64,000 nt of DNA from Branchipolynoe longqiensis (taxonomy: Eukaryota; Annelida; Polychaeta; Phyllodocida; Polynoidae). The notes beneath the pieces are model-generated. The model was not told the origin of the DNA, did no database searches, and saw nothing but the letters and a program-made list of their open reading frames with translations. The position numbers were made by a program, and so were the translations under genes. Shown here in pieces: positions 52,869-63,839 of this stretch. Each line of letters opens with the position of its first letter. The first letter of the stretch is position 1. The stretch spans positions 29,298,363 through 29,362,362 of the forward strand of contig CM059194.1 in assembly GCA_030323885.1 (NCBI GenBank), read 5' to 3'.

Positions 52869-54927
52869 TCAGTTGTCGTGCGTCCCGCCCGAGCCCCCCT
52901 CAGCTGGTGATGTCGTGGCTGACGGGGGAAAGAGGTCCAAGTTGGAGACCCCCAACACTCCCGAGATCCCCGACAGCCCCGACAAGTTCAATAGTCTGTC
53001 GGACGTCGGGCTGGCCGACTCCGACAAAGTTCCCATTGCGGGGGCGACTCGTGTTGGTGTCGAACTCGCCACGGCACCGCCACCGGAAGGCGACGGCCAG
53101 GCCACACAGACAGTGCCCACACCACCTGGGCGAACAACGAGTCCTGGAGAGGCCCTGGTGTGGCCCGCCATGCCGAGTGTCCGGAGTTGGGCAGGCGGCT
53201 GTGCCATCACCACAGACAGCCGTTGCACCAACTGAGGCTGATGCGGGACCGGCTCCTGACGCAAGTGGAGTGGCAGAGGCAGAGGTTGAGGCAGAGGTTG
53301 AGGCAGAGGTTGAGGCTGAGGCTGAGGCTGAAGATGCGGCTGCGGGTGAGGCTGAAGATGCGGCTGCGTCATAAGCCGTGTTTACACATGCAATTGTGAA
53401 GCGAATTAGACAAAGCGATTTATATGAAGCGAATTAGAGGCGCGTTTACACACGGAGCGGTTTAAGGCGGAAATCGATATCTGCGCATGAGCAAGTCCAG
53501 ACTAACCAGCGCCAGTTTGGGTTCGTCGACATCGCCACGAGAGAGTGTGGGTTCGACCTAGATATGCATGGACTGAATCGTATTGGTTTGGACCTGTCAA
53601 AACTTCTGTTGGGCAGTGAAACCCTAAAAATAAATGATGAAAAAAATATCTGTGCACAGCTAGCGGTTTCATAGACCAAATTATATAATATGCACTTTTG
53701 ATCGACCGGAAAATCAACAAACTCAGGTCTCGACTGCGCATGCGTGTGAGGTGGTTAAGCTAGTTAGCTTCATATAAACCACCTCGCGAGGTGGTTTACA
53801 TATACCGATTTATATGAATCGATTCAGCCCTAAAACGCCACAGCATCGCGTTTACACGGCAAATGTAAATCGATCTAGGCAAGTGGTTTTATATGAGGCA
53901 TTTTAACTCGCCCGTGTAAACACGGCTATATATCGCTGCACGTACTCCTGTGTCTGAGACGCCCATGGTGATGCCGGTGGTGGCTGGTGAGTCCACTGGT
54001 GGGGTTGAGGCTGGTATGCCTCACTTGTCGACACAGGAGCAGGTGCAGCCACAGGAGCCACCGCAGCCACAAGAGACACAGGAGCCACGACTTGTTGCCC
54101 GTGCCCCTCCAAATGCTGTGACACCATCTGGTTTATTGGGCCACAGGTCTCCACAAACCGACGAGGGACCGCGGACGAGGGACCGCAGGAAACTGAACTA
54201 CCGCATGATCCACTGCTCCCTCTCAGTCAGGACAGGCGCTCCGTCCCCGCTCTTTTTTTTGTGCAGCCGCGTGTTGGTGTCCCCAGAGTGACTTGAACCA
54301 CTTCTGGAGATGGACTGCTGTCGTCCCCAGAAGCGTCGCCTGGTCCTCCCACATCTTCCCCTTCCTGTCAGTGCGGCGGCAGTCGGTCAGCTTGACGTTC
54401 CAGATGACTGGGTTTTCCTCGAGGAACTCCAGCATCTGCCCCTTCTTGAAGACCGACAGAGAATTGTCGCTCTTCTTTGCCCTCCTTCTCTTTGCAGAGG
54501 ACAGGCCAGAGGTGCTGGTGGAGGCTGAGGCGGAGGCGTTGGAGGTGGAGGTGGCGGCGGACGCCCGTGAGCTGCCCCGAGAAGCAGGAGATGGAGAGCT
54601 GGAGCGGGGACGCCACTGGCGCGTCATCTGCATCTCCACTTCCATCTCCAGCTCTTCCAATGGACAGTGGTGTTGTGGAGAGTGGTGCTGTGGAGAGTGG
54701 TGTTGTGGAGAGGGGTGTTCTGGAGAGTGGTGTTCTGGAGAGTGGTGTTCTGGAGAGTGGTGAGGTGAAGAGGCAAGTGAGGAGGCTGGTGATGGTGAGC
54801 ATGGTAAAGTATGCTTCTTCCTGCCTCTCCCACGGCCTATTCCTCCTGGAGTGGTGACAGCAGCCCTGGAGGCTGGTGTAGCAGCAGCAGCAGTAGCAGT
54901 AGCAGTGGTGGTCCTCTTAGCAGGCAT
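52869..54927 (-). pseudogene. MADF/Myb-like second protein of a Harbinger element, split by a MITE
   Basis: The Met at 54927 opens a Thr/Ala/Ser/His-rich N-terminus (HHSPEHHSPEH repeats) followed by a MADF/SANT-like domain: FKKGQMLEFLEENPVIWNVK, TDRKGKMWEDQATLLGTTAV, LQKWFKSLWGHQHAAAQKK. Harbinger elements encode such a DNA-binding partner that helps import and target the transposase. Frame breaks near 54240 and 54150 lead to EREQWIMR, ETCGPINQMVSQHLEGHGQQ and a Pro/Gln-rich tail. The MITE at 53373-53926 interrupts the tail, and 53372-52869 may be its continuation, although the + strand also reads protein-like there. Convergent with the transposase. Confidence 0.65.
53373..53926 (+). mobile_element. 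MITE, AGCCGTGTTTACAC family, copy 2
   Basis: AGCCGTGTTTACACATGCAA to CGCCCGTGTAAACACGGCT, with ATA on both outer sides. Same hairpin CCACCTCGCGAGGTGG as copy 1. Inserted in the Harbinger MADF gene. Confidence 0.85.
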
Positions 54928-54959
54928 GGTGGCAGAGTGAGGGGAGAGCTGCTGCTCCA

Positions 54960-54973
54960 GGGTATTTATACCC
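54960..54973 (-). promoter_or_regulatory. TATA box of the MADF gene
   Basis: GGGTATAAATACCC on the minus strand, about 40 bases before the ATG at 54927; a strong TATAAATA. Confidence 0.5.
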
Positions 54974-55019
54974 AGGCGGCCACCAGATCACCAGCAATGA
55001 ACAATGTTTAACCTTTCAG

Positions 55020-55573
55020 CTATTTCGCTCTCAGCCTATGGCGAGCCTAAGTGTTATTTTCTATAATAATTTCCTGGTGAATTTCCTGGGCCTGCCGCGG
55101 GCCGCTGCCACCTCTCGTCCCGCCGCTGGTTGACCGCCTTCGTCGGTGTGCTGCCCAGGCTAAGGGCGGACAGCCAGAGTGTCATAGAGCTACGGATTGA
55201 ACCTCTTCCCGCATTTTATAGACGTGTATTAATTATTCCCTTAATCCTCTGACTCTCCTCCCCGCCATTTTAGTTGTTATGTGTGCTACTTGCAATAGTC
55301 TAGATCCAAAACAGACATGATATATTTAGTGTCACCGCTGTCACTGGTAATGGACAGACTAGATAGTGATTTGTTTAGTATTGCAATTTGTACTTTTATT
55401 CAGAAGGTGGTTACTGTGTTCCCGGTGTGGGGTTGAATAATCGAATATCAATATCAAGTTGACCATAGCGGTTAATATACTTAAGGACTGGAGAATAGTA
55501 AAGGAATGTTCCAATCACTTATAAGAGCTCATGACTTTATTCATGTTCCTACTGGTACAATCTAAGTTCTTGA
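55020..55573. other. Spacer, no gene seen
   Basis: Mixed composition with a GC-rich patch at 55085-55160. I found no right TIR for the Harbinger element here. Confidence 0.4.
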
Positions 55574-56266
55574 ATCACGATTGATACTAATAAATACATC
55601 CCCTCCCAGTTTATTAACGATGACGAGTGTGTTAATTGTGATAGTGGTACTGGTGTTATATGTGATAGTGGCACTGGTGACGTCACCGAGGGCCACGCTC
55701 ATGGCGACGCTGGCACCCCAAGCGACCCCAGCGGGCATCATCCCATCACCGACAACCAACCGACCCCACCAAACAGTGACATCATGACATGTATCTGTGC
55801 TGACATATCTGACTGCAGCGACTGTAATAACGGTCCTGATGACATGGATAGCGGCAGTGGCAGCGACAGTAGCCTAAACGGAGACACACCCACAGCCAAA
55901 CACGGTAATACCCACGACACAACATGCAGCGTATGCGATGCAATGAACTATGGATGTGTATGCCCCAATGATTCTAACTGTGGGATCTGGCCTACCCCCT
56001 CAGACGACATCAGGAACTGCGTCTGTGCTGACATATCGGACTGCAGCGACTGCAATGCAGCAGGTAATGTCTCCACCGACGACGATGATGACCCCACCAC
56101 CCGCCCCCACTCGGCGGGCAGAAATTGGGGGGCCATGACAATAATAACACCGATACGGATTGGACGGGCAACGCCCACTATAACAACAGGAAACGCCCCC
56201 ACTGCGACTGCACCCAGGACTGCAGTGCCCACTGCCCGGGCAACAGCCCCAGCCTCCCCCGCATGA
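55574..56266 (+). pseudogene. DIRS-like copy 2, ORF1 fragment with a repeated Cys/Asp peptide
   Basis: Frame open from 55574; first Met at 55784. The peptide CICADISDCSDCNN recurs as CVCADISDCSDCNAAG about 77 residues on (55793 and 56024), giving a Cys/Asp-rich repeat, followed by an Asp run. The frame is lost by 56266. I recognise no known domain; the repeated cysteines hint at metal binding (inference). Confidence 0.5.
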
Positions 56267-56396
56267 CGACAGGTGGCGCCACTGGCGGGGACGCCGGAAA
56301 CACCCATGGCCGCCCCCAGGCAGCCGGCGACCCCCGCCCCACTGGTGATGTCACAGAACAAGATGGAGGAACCAGCAACAACAACAAACCCCGTCC

Positions 56397-56545
56397 GGTG
56401 GCTCAATTGTACACAGCCATTCGGGTGCCGCACATCATCCATGGTGTGCACCAGGACCACAAATGCGGTGGTCCATCTCCTCAGGAAGAACGGCCATTCG
56501 TCCACTGTTATCTCGATGACTTTGTGGGCATGGCACCGCCCCCAT
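56397..56545 (+). repeat. Duplicated RT active-site segment inside ORF1 of copy 2
   Basis: Near-identical to the true RT core at 57236-57365 (CATTCGGGTGCCGC, CTCCTCAGGAAGAACGGCCA, CACTGTTATCTCGATGACTT), so a second YLDD coding box lies ~830 bases upstream of the real one. Confidence 0.85.
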
Positions 56546-56736
56546 CTACAATGACAACATCAACAGCACCAACACTGACACATCTGAACCGGTTTACCAT
56601 GGAGCGAAACGACCCAGAGCAAACAGCATCAACACTGACATCGGCGACCATGCCCCTAAAACCGGAGATACTGATACAGTGCAGTACAATACTCTACTGC
56701 TTCTCTCCCGGTGGCATCTGGGCTTAACATCCTACA

Positions 56737-58253
56737 GTGGAGAAGAATGCTGGCCGACTACCACGACCGCGACCTAGAGTACGGCTGACCGGTCGACTAT
56801 GTCGCCGACATGCCCCCTACACCAACAGCAACGAATCACACAAATGAGCCTGCTCACCTTGATGCCATACGGAGATACGTCGAGACTGAGAGGGGACACG
56901 GAGCCCTCCTCGGCCCCTTCAACAAGCCCCCCCTTCCACCGATGGGCACAGGTCAGTCCAATCATGACTCGCCCCAAAAAGAATACCACCGAAAGACGTG
57001 TCCTTGTCAGGGTGCAGCGTCAACTCTGGCATAAAGAAAGGCCACTACCAGGGACGACCATGCACCTACACCCTCCCCAACATCATGTATGCAGAGGGTG
57101 AGGTAGCACGGTTTGGAAGGGGTAGCTACATATGGGGGGCTGACCTGGCGAGGGCATACAGACAGCTTCGTGCCTGCCCACTCTCCACCCCTCTCATCAG
57201 CATTGCCATCGATGGTCAGTACTACACTGACGTAGCACCACCATTCGGGTGCCGCAGATCATCCATGGCGTGCGCCAGGACTACAAATGCAGTCATCCAT
57301 CTCCTCAGGAAGAACGGCCATTTCGTCCACTGTTATCTCGATGACTTTGTGGGCATGGCACCCACCAAGTACGAGGCTGATAGGGCATACCAGGACTGCA
57401 TTGAAATAACGGCCCAGCTCGGCCTCGTCCTCTCTCCCGCGAAGTGTACCCCCCCCCATGAAGCACATCGAGTGGTTCGGGTTCCAAATAGACATTGAGA
57501 GCATGCAAGTCACGATCCCTGAGGAGAAGCTCACGGACATCCTCCTTGAATGTCAGAACTGGATGACACCGGGACGTGCAACTACAAAGGACCTACAGAA
57601 GCTGGTTGGTCAACTACAACATGTAGTGAAGTGTGTCACTCCTGCCAGGCGGTTCATGGCGAGGATACACGACGCACTTAGACAAGCCCCGTTCACGGGG
57701 CACCAACAAGTCCCAGATGACCTTCAAGATGATATCCACTGGTTCATACAGTACGCCAAACGTGCCAACAGGATAGTCCTCTCCAGTGACCCCAAGCTCC
57801 GCTGGGTCATTGAGTGTGACTCCTCCCTCATGGGGGGCGGGGCAGTCATCCACCACCTACTACGGGCAGCTATACCCCGATCGCATCAGGAACAGCACAA
57901 GCAACATCGCCCACCTGGAGGTGATAAACCTGGTGGTGGCCCTCAAGGCCCTAGCCCCACAAGAACCACACAAATTCCGAATAACAATCAACACTGACAA
58001 TGCAGCAAGTCAGCACATCCTCAGCACTGGTGCTGGCCGTGACAGCACCCTCACAGCATGTGCCCGCGAAATCTGGCTTTTTGCTGCCACAAACTCCTGC
58101 GAAATTGACATTTTACACAAGCCCGGGAAAGATCTAACCCTAGCCGACACACTTAGCAGGCGCGCCACCGACCACAGAGGTCGGGCCACTGCCATCGACC
58201 TCTGTACCAGTCTTGCCCTAAATGAAATTACCGTTGACTTTAATAACATCTAG
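56737..58253 (+). pseudogene. DIRS-like copy 2, reverse transcriptase-RNase H, frameshifted
   Basis: Starts with the linker LQWRRMLADYHDRDLEYG, a TGA where copy 1 has Trp, then PVDYVADMPP. Frame changes near 56930, 57000, 57465 and 57850. Blocks: HLDAIRRYVETERGHGALLG, RAQVSPIMTRPKKN-like segment, WGADLARAYRQLRACPL (catalytic Asp), APPFGCRRSSMACARTT, HCYLDDFVGM (57328 onward), LVGQLQHVVKC, VIECDSSLMGGG, HLEVINLVVALKALAP, ITINTDNAASQHIL, LTLADTLSRRA. All catalytic blocks survive in pieces. Confidence 0.85.
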
Positions 58254-59330
58254 GGAAGCTCAACACTTATTTGCCTCTCTCTTGCCAGGTTACACAGACG
58301 AGCAGCACGAACGAATCCTCCAGGTCTACTTCGCAGGGCTGACCACAGGGACCTGGAGGAATAAATCAGCCCAGGTCAGACAATATATCGAGTTCGCAGC
58401 AAGACACCGCAATGACCCCCTCGCACCCCTCGCACCTACACAGTACGACCTCCTAGCATACATACTACACCTGAAAGAGACGCTAGCAACACCGGGGGCC
58501 GTACTCAACTACCTAAGCGGTGCCAAGACATGGGTCCAGATGTTCAGAGGCAACGTATCAGCCTTCAGCACCTACCCAGTCAGCCTCATGAAGCGAGGCG
58601 TGCAGCGACTCGCAACGCACGCGCCTCGTCAAGCTCCGCCCCTCACACATAAAACGAATCATCGACTACCTCGCCCCGTCCTGATATGACCTTAGATGTT
58701 GCTAGTACATAAAACAACAACAAACAAACAATCGACTACCTCGCAACAGCGGGCCCCCGCAGCACGGGTCCTCACAGCGGCTCTCCTCATAGGATACCAC
58801 ACCCTCTTACGGCAGGGGAACCTCCTACATTCGGGAACGCGTGATGACCGGACTCACGCACCACTCGCCAGAGGCATTCTTCCTGCCCCCTCTGGCCTCA
58901 CAATCATTGTCCGCTCCACCAAGACCAGATGGAGACCGGGTCAGGCGTATCGAGTGTTAGTCCCCCCTATCCCGGGATCTCTCTGCTGCCCAGTCTGAGC
59001 ATGGGCAGCCTTATGCCGCCTACCAACGGCCACACTCCGCCTACCAAAGGCCAAACCCCCTCGGCCCCGCCTTCCTGGCCTCGGCGGGGGAAGGGGGGGA
59101 AAGCTCCCCCCAGCAGCTCTCTTGGGCACGCTCAGGATGGGGCTCGCAGCAGCCGGGAACCCCCAGGCTATGCACTACATGTTGCACAGCCTCAGGAGGG
59201 GAGGGCCCAAGGCATCCGCGGCATCAGGTGCCTCCCTGGGTGACATCATGGAACTGGGGTCATGGACCTAAGCCTCTGTACACACATACGTCCCCAGGGA
59301 TCAGATCACCTCTGGACCCCGAAACCCTCT
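58254..59330 (+). pseudogene. DIRS-like copy 2, tyrosine recombinase, broken
   Basis: Core-binding part YTDEQHERILQVYFAGLTTG, TWRNKSAQVRQYIEFAARH. The catalytic domain follows a SINE insertion at 58675-58730: TAALLIGYHTLLRQGNLLHS (first Arg), IIVRSTKTRWRPG (Lys), then a stop at 58998 and a frame change to HYMLHSLRRGGPKASAASG (His-x-x-Arg) and a Tyr candidate in ASVHTYVP after another stop. Confidence 0.8.
58675..58730 (+). mobile_element. SINE tail insertion with 14-bp target duplication
   Basis: CCTGATATGACCTTAGATGT, TGCTAGTACATAAAACAAC and a CAACAAACAAACA tail, flanked by perfect ATCGACTACCTCGC repeats (58661-58674 and 58731-58744). A severely 5'-truncated retroposition event in the YR gene. 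Confidence 0.9.
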
Positions 59331-59513
59331 CCACGCTACTTGGTTGCGGGTTCGGTCTCCGGCCTGCTCTACATCACGGACGAGAATCCTGAGGAAATAC
59401 CCACACCATCTGAACTGACACCCCTGCAACTGACCTGTACCTAAAACTGAATCATTGTGAATCGAGTAATAATAAAAGACCCACTGTATACCACTTCTGC
59501 CTCCGCCTTCGTG

Positions 59514-60355
59514 AATTATGCTATTTAGATGATTTTGTAGGGGTAGAAAGCACATTAGAAAAGGCACAGCAGCTTATGACTAACAAAAGAATTAGGGTTA
59601 GATTTGTCAATTAAAAAATGCACCCCACCTGCAAAAAAGATTATTTGGTTAGGTTATGAAATTAATTCAGAAGACATGATAGTTAGGATCCCAAAAGATA
59701 AGCTGTTAGAAATTTTGGTGGAGTGTAATAAGTGGAAAATTAGTAGTAAGGTAACAAGAAAAAATGTACAACAGTTAGTAGGGAGGTTACAATTCATTTC
59801 TAAACACGTAGTTCACTCAAGAATTTTTATAAATAGAATATTAGCTTTTTTGAGAAATACCCCATTTACAGGAAAGGTGATAGTTACAGGTTTAGTAAGG
59901 GATGTAGCTTGGTTTTTACGTTTTTCAGACGGGAGTAATGGGCTAGTTTTATTAAGACCTTTCCCAAGGAAAAAGTGGGTGATTGAATGTGATTCATCAT
60001 TGCTAGGAGGTGGGGGCATTCAGTGGTTCACATTATTTTTCAGAACTGTACACCAATTAATTCTTAAATAATAATTTTCATATCGGACAACTAGAAGCTA
60101 TAAATCTGGTAATATCTCTTATAAATGTATACCCTAATAAAGCTGAAGATTTAATAATTATTATCAATACTGATAATGAAGCTTCCCAGCAGGTGTTGTT
60201 CTCTGGTGATGGAAAGGATCCAGTCTTGTGTGCCTGTGCCAGAGAAATTAGGAGATTTGCAGAACAAAAAAACTGTGCGGTACAGGTAATTCACAAGGCT
60301 GGTAAAGAGCTAGTATTAGCACACACCCTTAGTAGGTTGTTTTTTATCCTAAAGT
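59514..60355 (+). pseudogene. DIRS-like copy 3, RT (C-terminal part) and RNase H
   Basis: CYLDDFVGVESTLEKAQQLM, then a frame change at ~59600 to LSIKKCTPPAKKIIWLGYEI, VTRKNVQQLVGRLQFISKH, HSRIFINRILAFLRNTPF, GLVRDVAWFLRFSDGSNGLV, WVIECDSSLLGGGG. Another break near 60060, then GQLEAINLVISLINVYPNK, IINTDNEASQQVLFSGDG, KAGKELVLAHTLSRLFF. Strongly AT-biased codons compared with copies 1 and 2. Confidence 0.85.
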
Positions 60356-60499
60356 AAAATTATTAGCAGACAAATTATGTCAAGAACATCTGTTATCCAA
60401 AATAAATGTTTCTCATGATAATAATATTTTTGATCTATACCTGTAAGCTTGTTTGTTTCTAATTTATTTGTTTGCCTTTATCAACTCACAGCTTACAAT

Positions 60500-60942
60500 G
60501 TCGTGTTGGTTCATAAGCTATGCTACGGTGATGATCAGAAGCACCAAAACGACATGCAGAACAGACATCTACCACATTGAACTACCTTGGGTACCCAATT
60601 CTCCTTTCTGTCCAGTGCATGGATGGAATAAGTACTGCTGCCGCTTCCGTGTGCATAAGGGCGCCCCAGCATTCGTTCTGTCGAACGGGGACCTGTTGAC
60701 CTTCCAAATCATCACAAAATGCATGCGAACACCTCTGAAGGCTGCCGATCTACGATGGTGGCCAATGGTGACGTCCCAGTCTTTGTCGAGGGACAGCACA
60801 GGAATATGCAAGAGTGGGGATGCCTTTGGACTGCATTAAGACATGGGGACAATGGAAATCAAGCAGTGTTTTCAATTACGTGAATACAAAATTTATTAGG
60901 CAAGGATCATCAGTTCTCCTGTCCCAATTTGGCTGAGAGCTA
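60500..60942 (+). pseudogene. DIRS-like copy 3, tyrosine recombinase remnant
   Basis: Keeps only the distal half: MIRSTKTTCRTDIYHIELPW, NSPFCPVHGWNKYCCRFRVH, KGAPAFVLSNGDLLTF, RWWPMVTSQSLSRD. The catalytic His of copy 1 (AHSLRRG) is Gln here. A frameshift follows, then QWKSSSVFNYVNTKF with the Tyr, ending SQFG-TGA at ~60937. Confidence 0.8.
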
Positions 60943-61365
60943 GATGGTCCAAAAAATTCCCATGTTTAAATGTGTGAAAAATGAGTTGCAAGTGATGTGT
61001 GCCTGGTGTGCTTCGTTAGTATGACTGTTATTAACCCCTAGATGATGCCTCCTGTCTTCAATTGCCAAAAAATATATCAACTTAAAAAATCTATACAAAT
61101 CTATTAATCATAGTTAGCTCTGTAAATGACCACCTGCAAATAAGTAATAATTGAGTCAGGCTTTGAAGTTGAATTCTGGGTTGTACTACCTGGGAAGGTA
61201 GCATAAATCAGGAAAAGCTAATCAGTTCATCTGTACTGATGTAATAAGCTTCCAATAAATGTTAGCTAGTGATAGCCATATAAAAGGCTCTTGTAAAATT
61301 TTATTAAGCCTGATTAATAAATGTATTAGCCCAAAAGTGATTATCTGTCTCTGGTTTTGAATTAT

Positions 61366-62570
61366 ATATTTGTGTGTGTGGGGGCGTGGGGGCGGGGGGC
61401 GGACTTCTCCTATGTCTATCCAACTTCTGTTGGTGCTTCAACCACTTGGTCTGGAAGATCATTCCATGGATCCATCACTCAGAAGAAAAACGAGTGTTTC
61501 CTGACCTGTCCTTAAAGATCTTATACCTCTGGCCTCTGGTGGTGCCGTCTAGCCTATCCCCGAGGTTGAATAAACCCTTTGTGACATCACTGTCATAGAA
61601 TTCAGTAATAATCTTTTAAGTAGCACATCTCTCCCTAAGATAACAATATGACCATCTTGGTAGCTTGAGTCTCCTCAGGGATTCTTCGTAGACCATCTCT
61701 CCCAGTGATTTATTTTAGACTAGTTATTTAACTACCCCCCCCCCCCGATCAATTTCTGTGAAAAAAAAACCTTACACATCAGAAAATATAGCATTTGAGA
61801 TGTAATAAGAAAAGTAAGTGCTGTTATTTTTAGTCGAATGTAGAATGTAAAGTTGAATGCGTGTATTGCCCCATCCTAAATATATAACCAGCTTATTAGA
61901 GCACTTCAGCGACACAAACACAATTATTGAAAATGATTGACTATTCCGTACGGCACCTAAAACGGCTTCGTTCGGCATCGATGGTGTAATAATAAATTAC
62001 ACGAATATAATTGTACACATTAATACTCGTGACACAGTTAAACAGTTGAAATATATTTATTTATAAAATACAAATGGATTTGAAACTTTATGAAGTAGCC
62101 TTGGTGAAAAAAGAATATATTATTATAAACAATTAATTAGAACAAGAAAAAATGTATTACATATACCTAATTATTAACCATTGTCACGCACACGTATTCA
62201 AATGATATATTGCTATGCTTATTCATATCACAGAGAACGCTTATTGTATTGCAACACATAAGCGGTAATATCAAATAAATGATTTCCCATATATTAAATA
62301 AATATTCCGCACATAACTCATATCGAATCACATTCTTAACTTGGAATAGTCCTGGCACTAATAAATTTAAGGGACCCAATAAATATATCTAATCGAAAAT
62401 CGAAATATAATTAAACGTGATAAAATGGTTATGTTGAATAAGTTGAGGCGATCAGTAGCATGGAAATCCAGCAATGTTGAATCCAATGTTAGGCTTCACA
62501 CAAATCGTTCATTATTTTAAAATGTTTTATTTCTATTTCTATTAAAAGATGGATTGTTGCAAAATGCTAA
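61366..62570. other. AT-rich region, no gene seen
   Basis: Includes a GTGTGGGGGCGTGG patch at 61372-61400 and a C run at about 61734-61746. 61960-62570 is strongly AT-rich and could be a 3' UTR of the possible exon at 62571-62656 on the minus strand. Confidence 0.4.
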
Positions 62571-62656
62571 TTAGTTTTGATTCCCAGTGGCCATTGCTCC
62601 TGTTGGTTTTCCGCTGACATCTGACGCCAGGTCTTTCGGTGCGTCTTGAGAGCCAT
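62571..62656 (-). CDS. Possible terminal coding exon of an unidentified minus-strand gene
   Basis: After a TTTCATAG acceptor the minus strand reads GSQDAPKDLASDVSGKPTGA, then MATGNQN and TAA at 62573-62571. The hydrophilic, low-complexity C-terminus and GC content above its surroundings suggest coding. I do not recognise the family, and other frames are also open. The upstream exons would lie beyond 64000. Confidence 0.3.
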
Positions 62657-62659
62657 CTA

Positions 62660-63287
62660 TGAAAGAAGATTAAACAAGGAAAAAGAGGTAGGTTTAAACA
62701 GGAGACTACATTACTATACAAATTACAAAACCAGTAATAATTATCCCAGCACACTAGAAAAACTAAATCCAAACGCCCCCATATAACTGAGCTAGCATGG
62801 TTGAAGGTACTACATACAGATGAAACTTCTATGAATGTATATAAAAGTGTATGAGTGTGAGGTCATGCAGCGCTGTCTGCATTATACAAGGGTATCTATA
62901 GACATACCCCAGCATGGTACATGTTATAGTATTACTCCCGTCGGAAAAGACCAGGACTTGTATAACCGATTCAAAAGGTTCCAAGCAATATTCCTTATCA
63001 CTACAACGAGGAACAAAATTCCTATAATGAACTTTGTAACTTTGTTCAAAGTAACATTTTCTATAATCATCACTTGATCCAATATTAACCACATCAGTCA
63101 CAATTTTACTATTTGTCCCATTGTGAAAATCAAGATTTAAGCATAATCTTGGAAAATACTCAAATGGTGTGATTTCAAATTAGAACGAAAAATCTGCGTT
63201 TGCCAGAGGGGTACACCCGGTGAGACAAACATAATACTAGCACTACAATTGTTCGGTTCATTGCACATCATAACTTAAGCCCTGTTT
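62660..63287. other. Non-coding stretch between the possible exon and the MITE
   Basis: AT-rich with no convincing coding segment; would be intron if the exon at 62571-62656 is real. Confidence 0.35.
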
Positions 63288-63839
63288 ACACGGGCGATTT
63301 AAAACGCCACATATAAAACGCCTTGCCTAGATCGACTCACATTTGCCGTGTAGACGCACCTCTGTGGCGTTTTAGGGCTGAATCGATTCATATGAAACGG
63401 TACATCTATACCACCTCGGGAGGTGGTTTATTTGAAGCGATTCAGCTGGTTCCCGGGCGGCGATAGTATAAAATAGTAGGGCTTGCCAGCAACAGGGGGA
63501 GCAGTAACTAATCGCTTGTACCCGGCAGTGTTAGGGCCCAATTAGGCCGAAATCTATTAAATGCGATCATATTTAACAGAATTACATCCTCAAATAATGA
63601 AATTTAATTAAATTAACCTTAAATTCCAAGCGATATTAAGGTAGCAGCTACATCGGCGTCGAATCGACGAGGGTAAAGTAAACAAATAGCAGTGCTCGCC
63701 GGCTACAGGCAGAACTAAGGCTGCTTGTTCCCGGCGACAAAACACTTTCAAAACTCTGTCCGTGTAAACGGGTCTCTAAAACGCTTCATATAAATCGCCT
63801 TGTCTAGAACGTTTCACAATTCCCCGTGTAAACACAGCT
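63288..63839 (-). mobile_element. MITE, AGCCGTGTTTACAC family, copy 3
   Basis: Inverted relative to copies 1 and 2: AGCCCTGTTTACACGGGCGA to CCCCGTGTAAACACAGCT. Contains the hairpin CCACCTCGGGAGGTGG and the conserved GCGGCGATAGTATAAAATAG segment. Confidence 0.85.

Larger units (their letters stand above)
55574..59440 (+). mobile_element. DIRS-like retrotransposon, copy 2 (GC-rich), damaged
   Basis: Same gene order as copy 1 (ORF1, RT/RNase H, YR) and clearly homologous proteins, but much more GC-rich at synonymous sites. Several frameshifts, an internal duplication of the RT core in ORF1 and a SINE insertion in the YR gene. Ends near AATAATAAAAGACCCACTG at ~59470, close to the start of copy 3. 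Confidence 0.85.
59514..61365 (+). mobile_element. DIRS-like retrotransposon, copy 3 (AT-rich, 5' truncated)
   Basis: Begins abruptly within the RT at CYLDDFVGVES and runs to a 3' tail (TTTTATTAAGCCTGATTAAT, TCTGTCTCTGGTTTTGAATT) matching copy 1. Closest to copy 1 in protein and 3' UTR. Internal deletion removes the N-terminal half of the recombinase. Confidence 0.85.

Noticed and set aside
52865..53374. Independent plus-strand host gene ending in a Glu/Ala repeat
   Set aside because: The plus frame looks moderately protein-like, but it has frame breaks and sits in the Harbinger remains; not enough to call a gene.
54293..54857. Plus-strand ORFs opposite the MADF gene
   Set aside because: Shadow frames. 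The minus strand has the MADF-like motif, an ATG and a TATA box.
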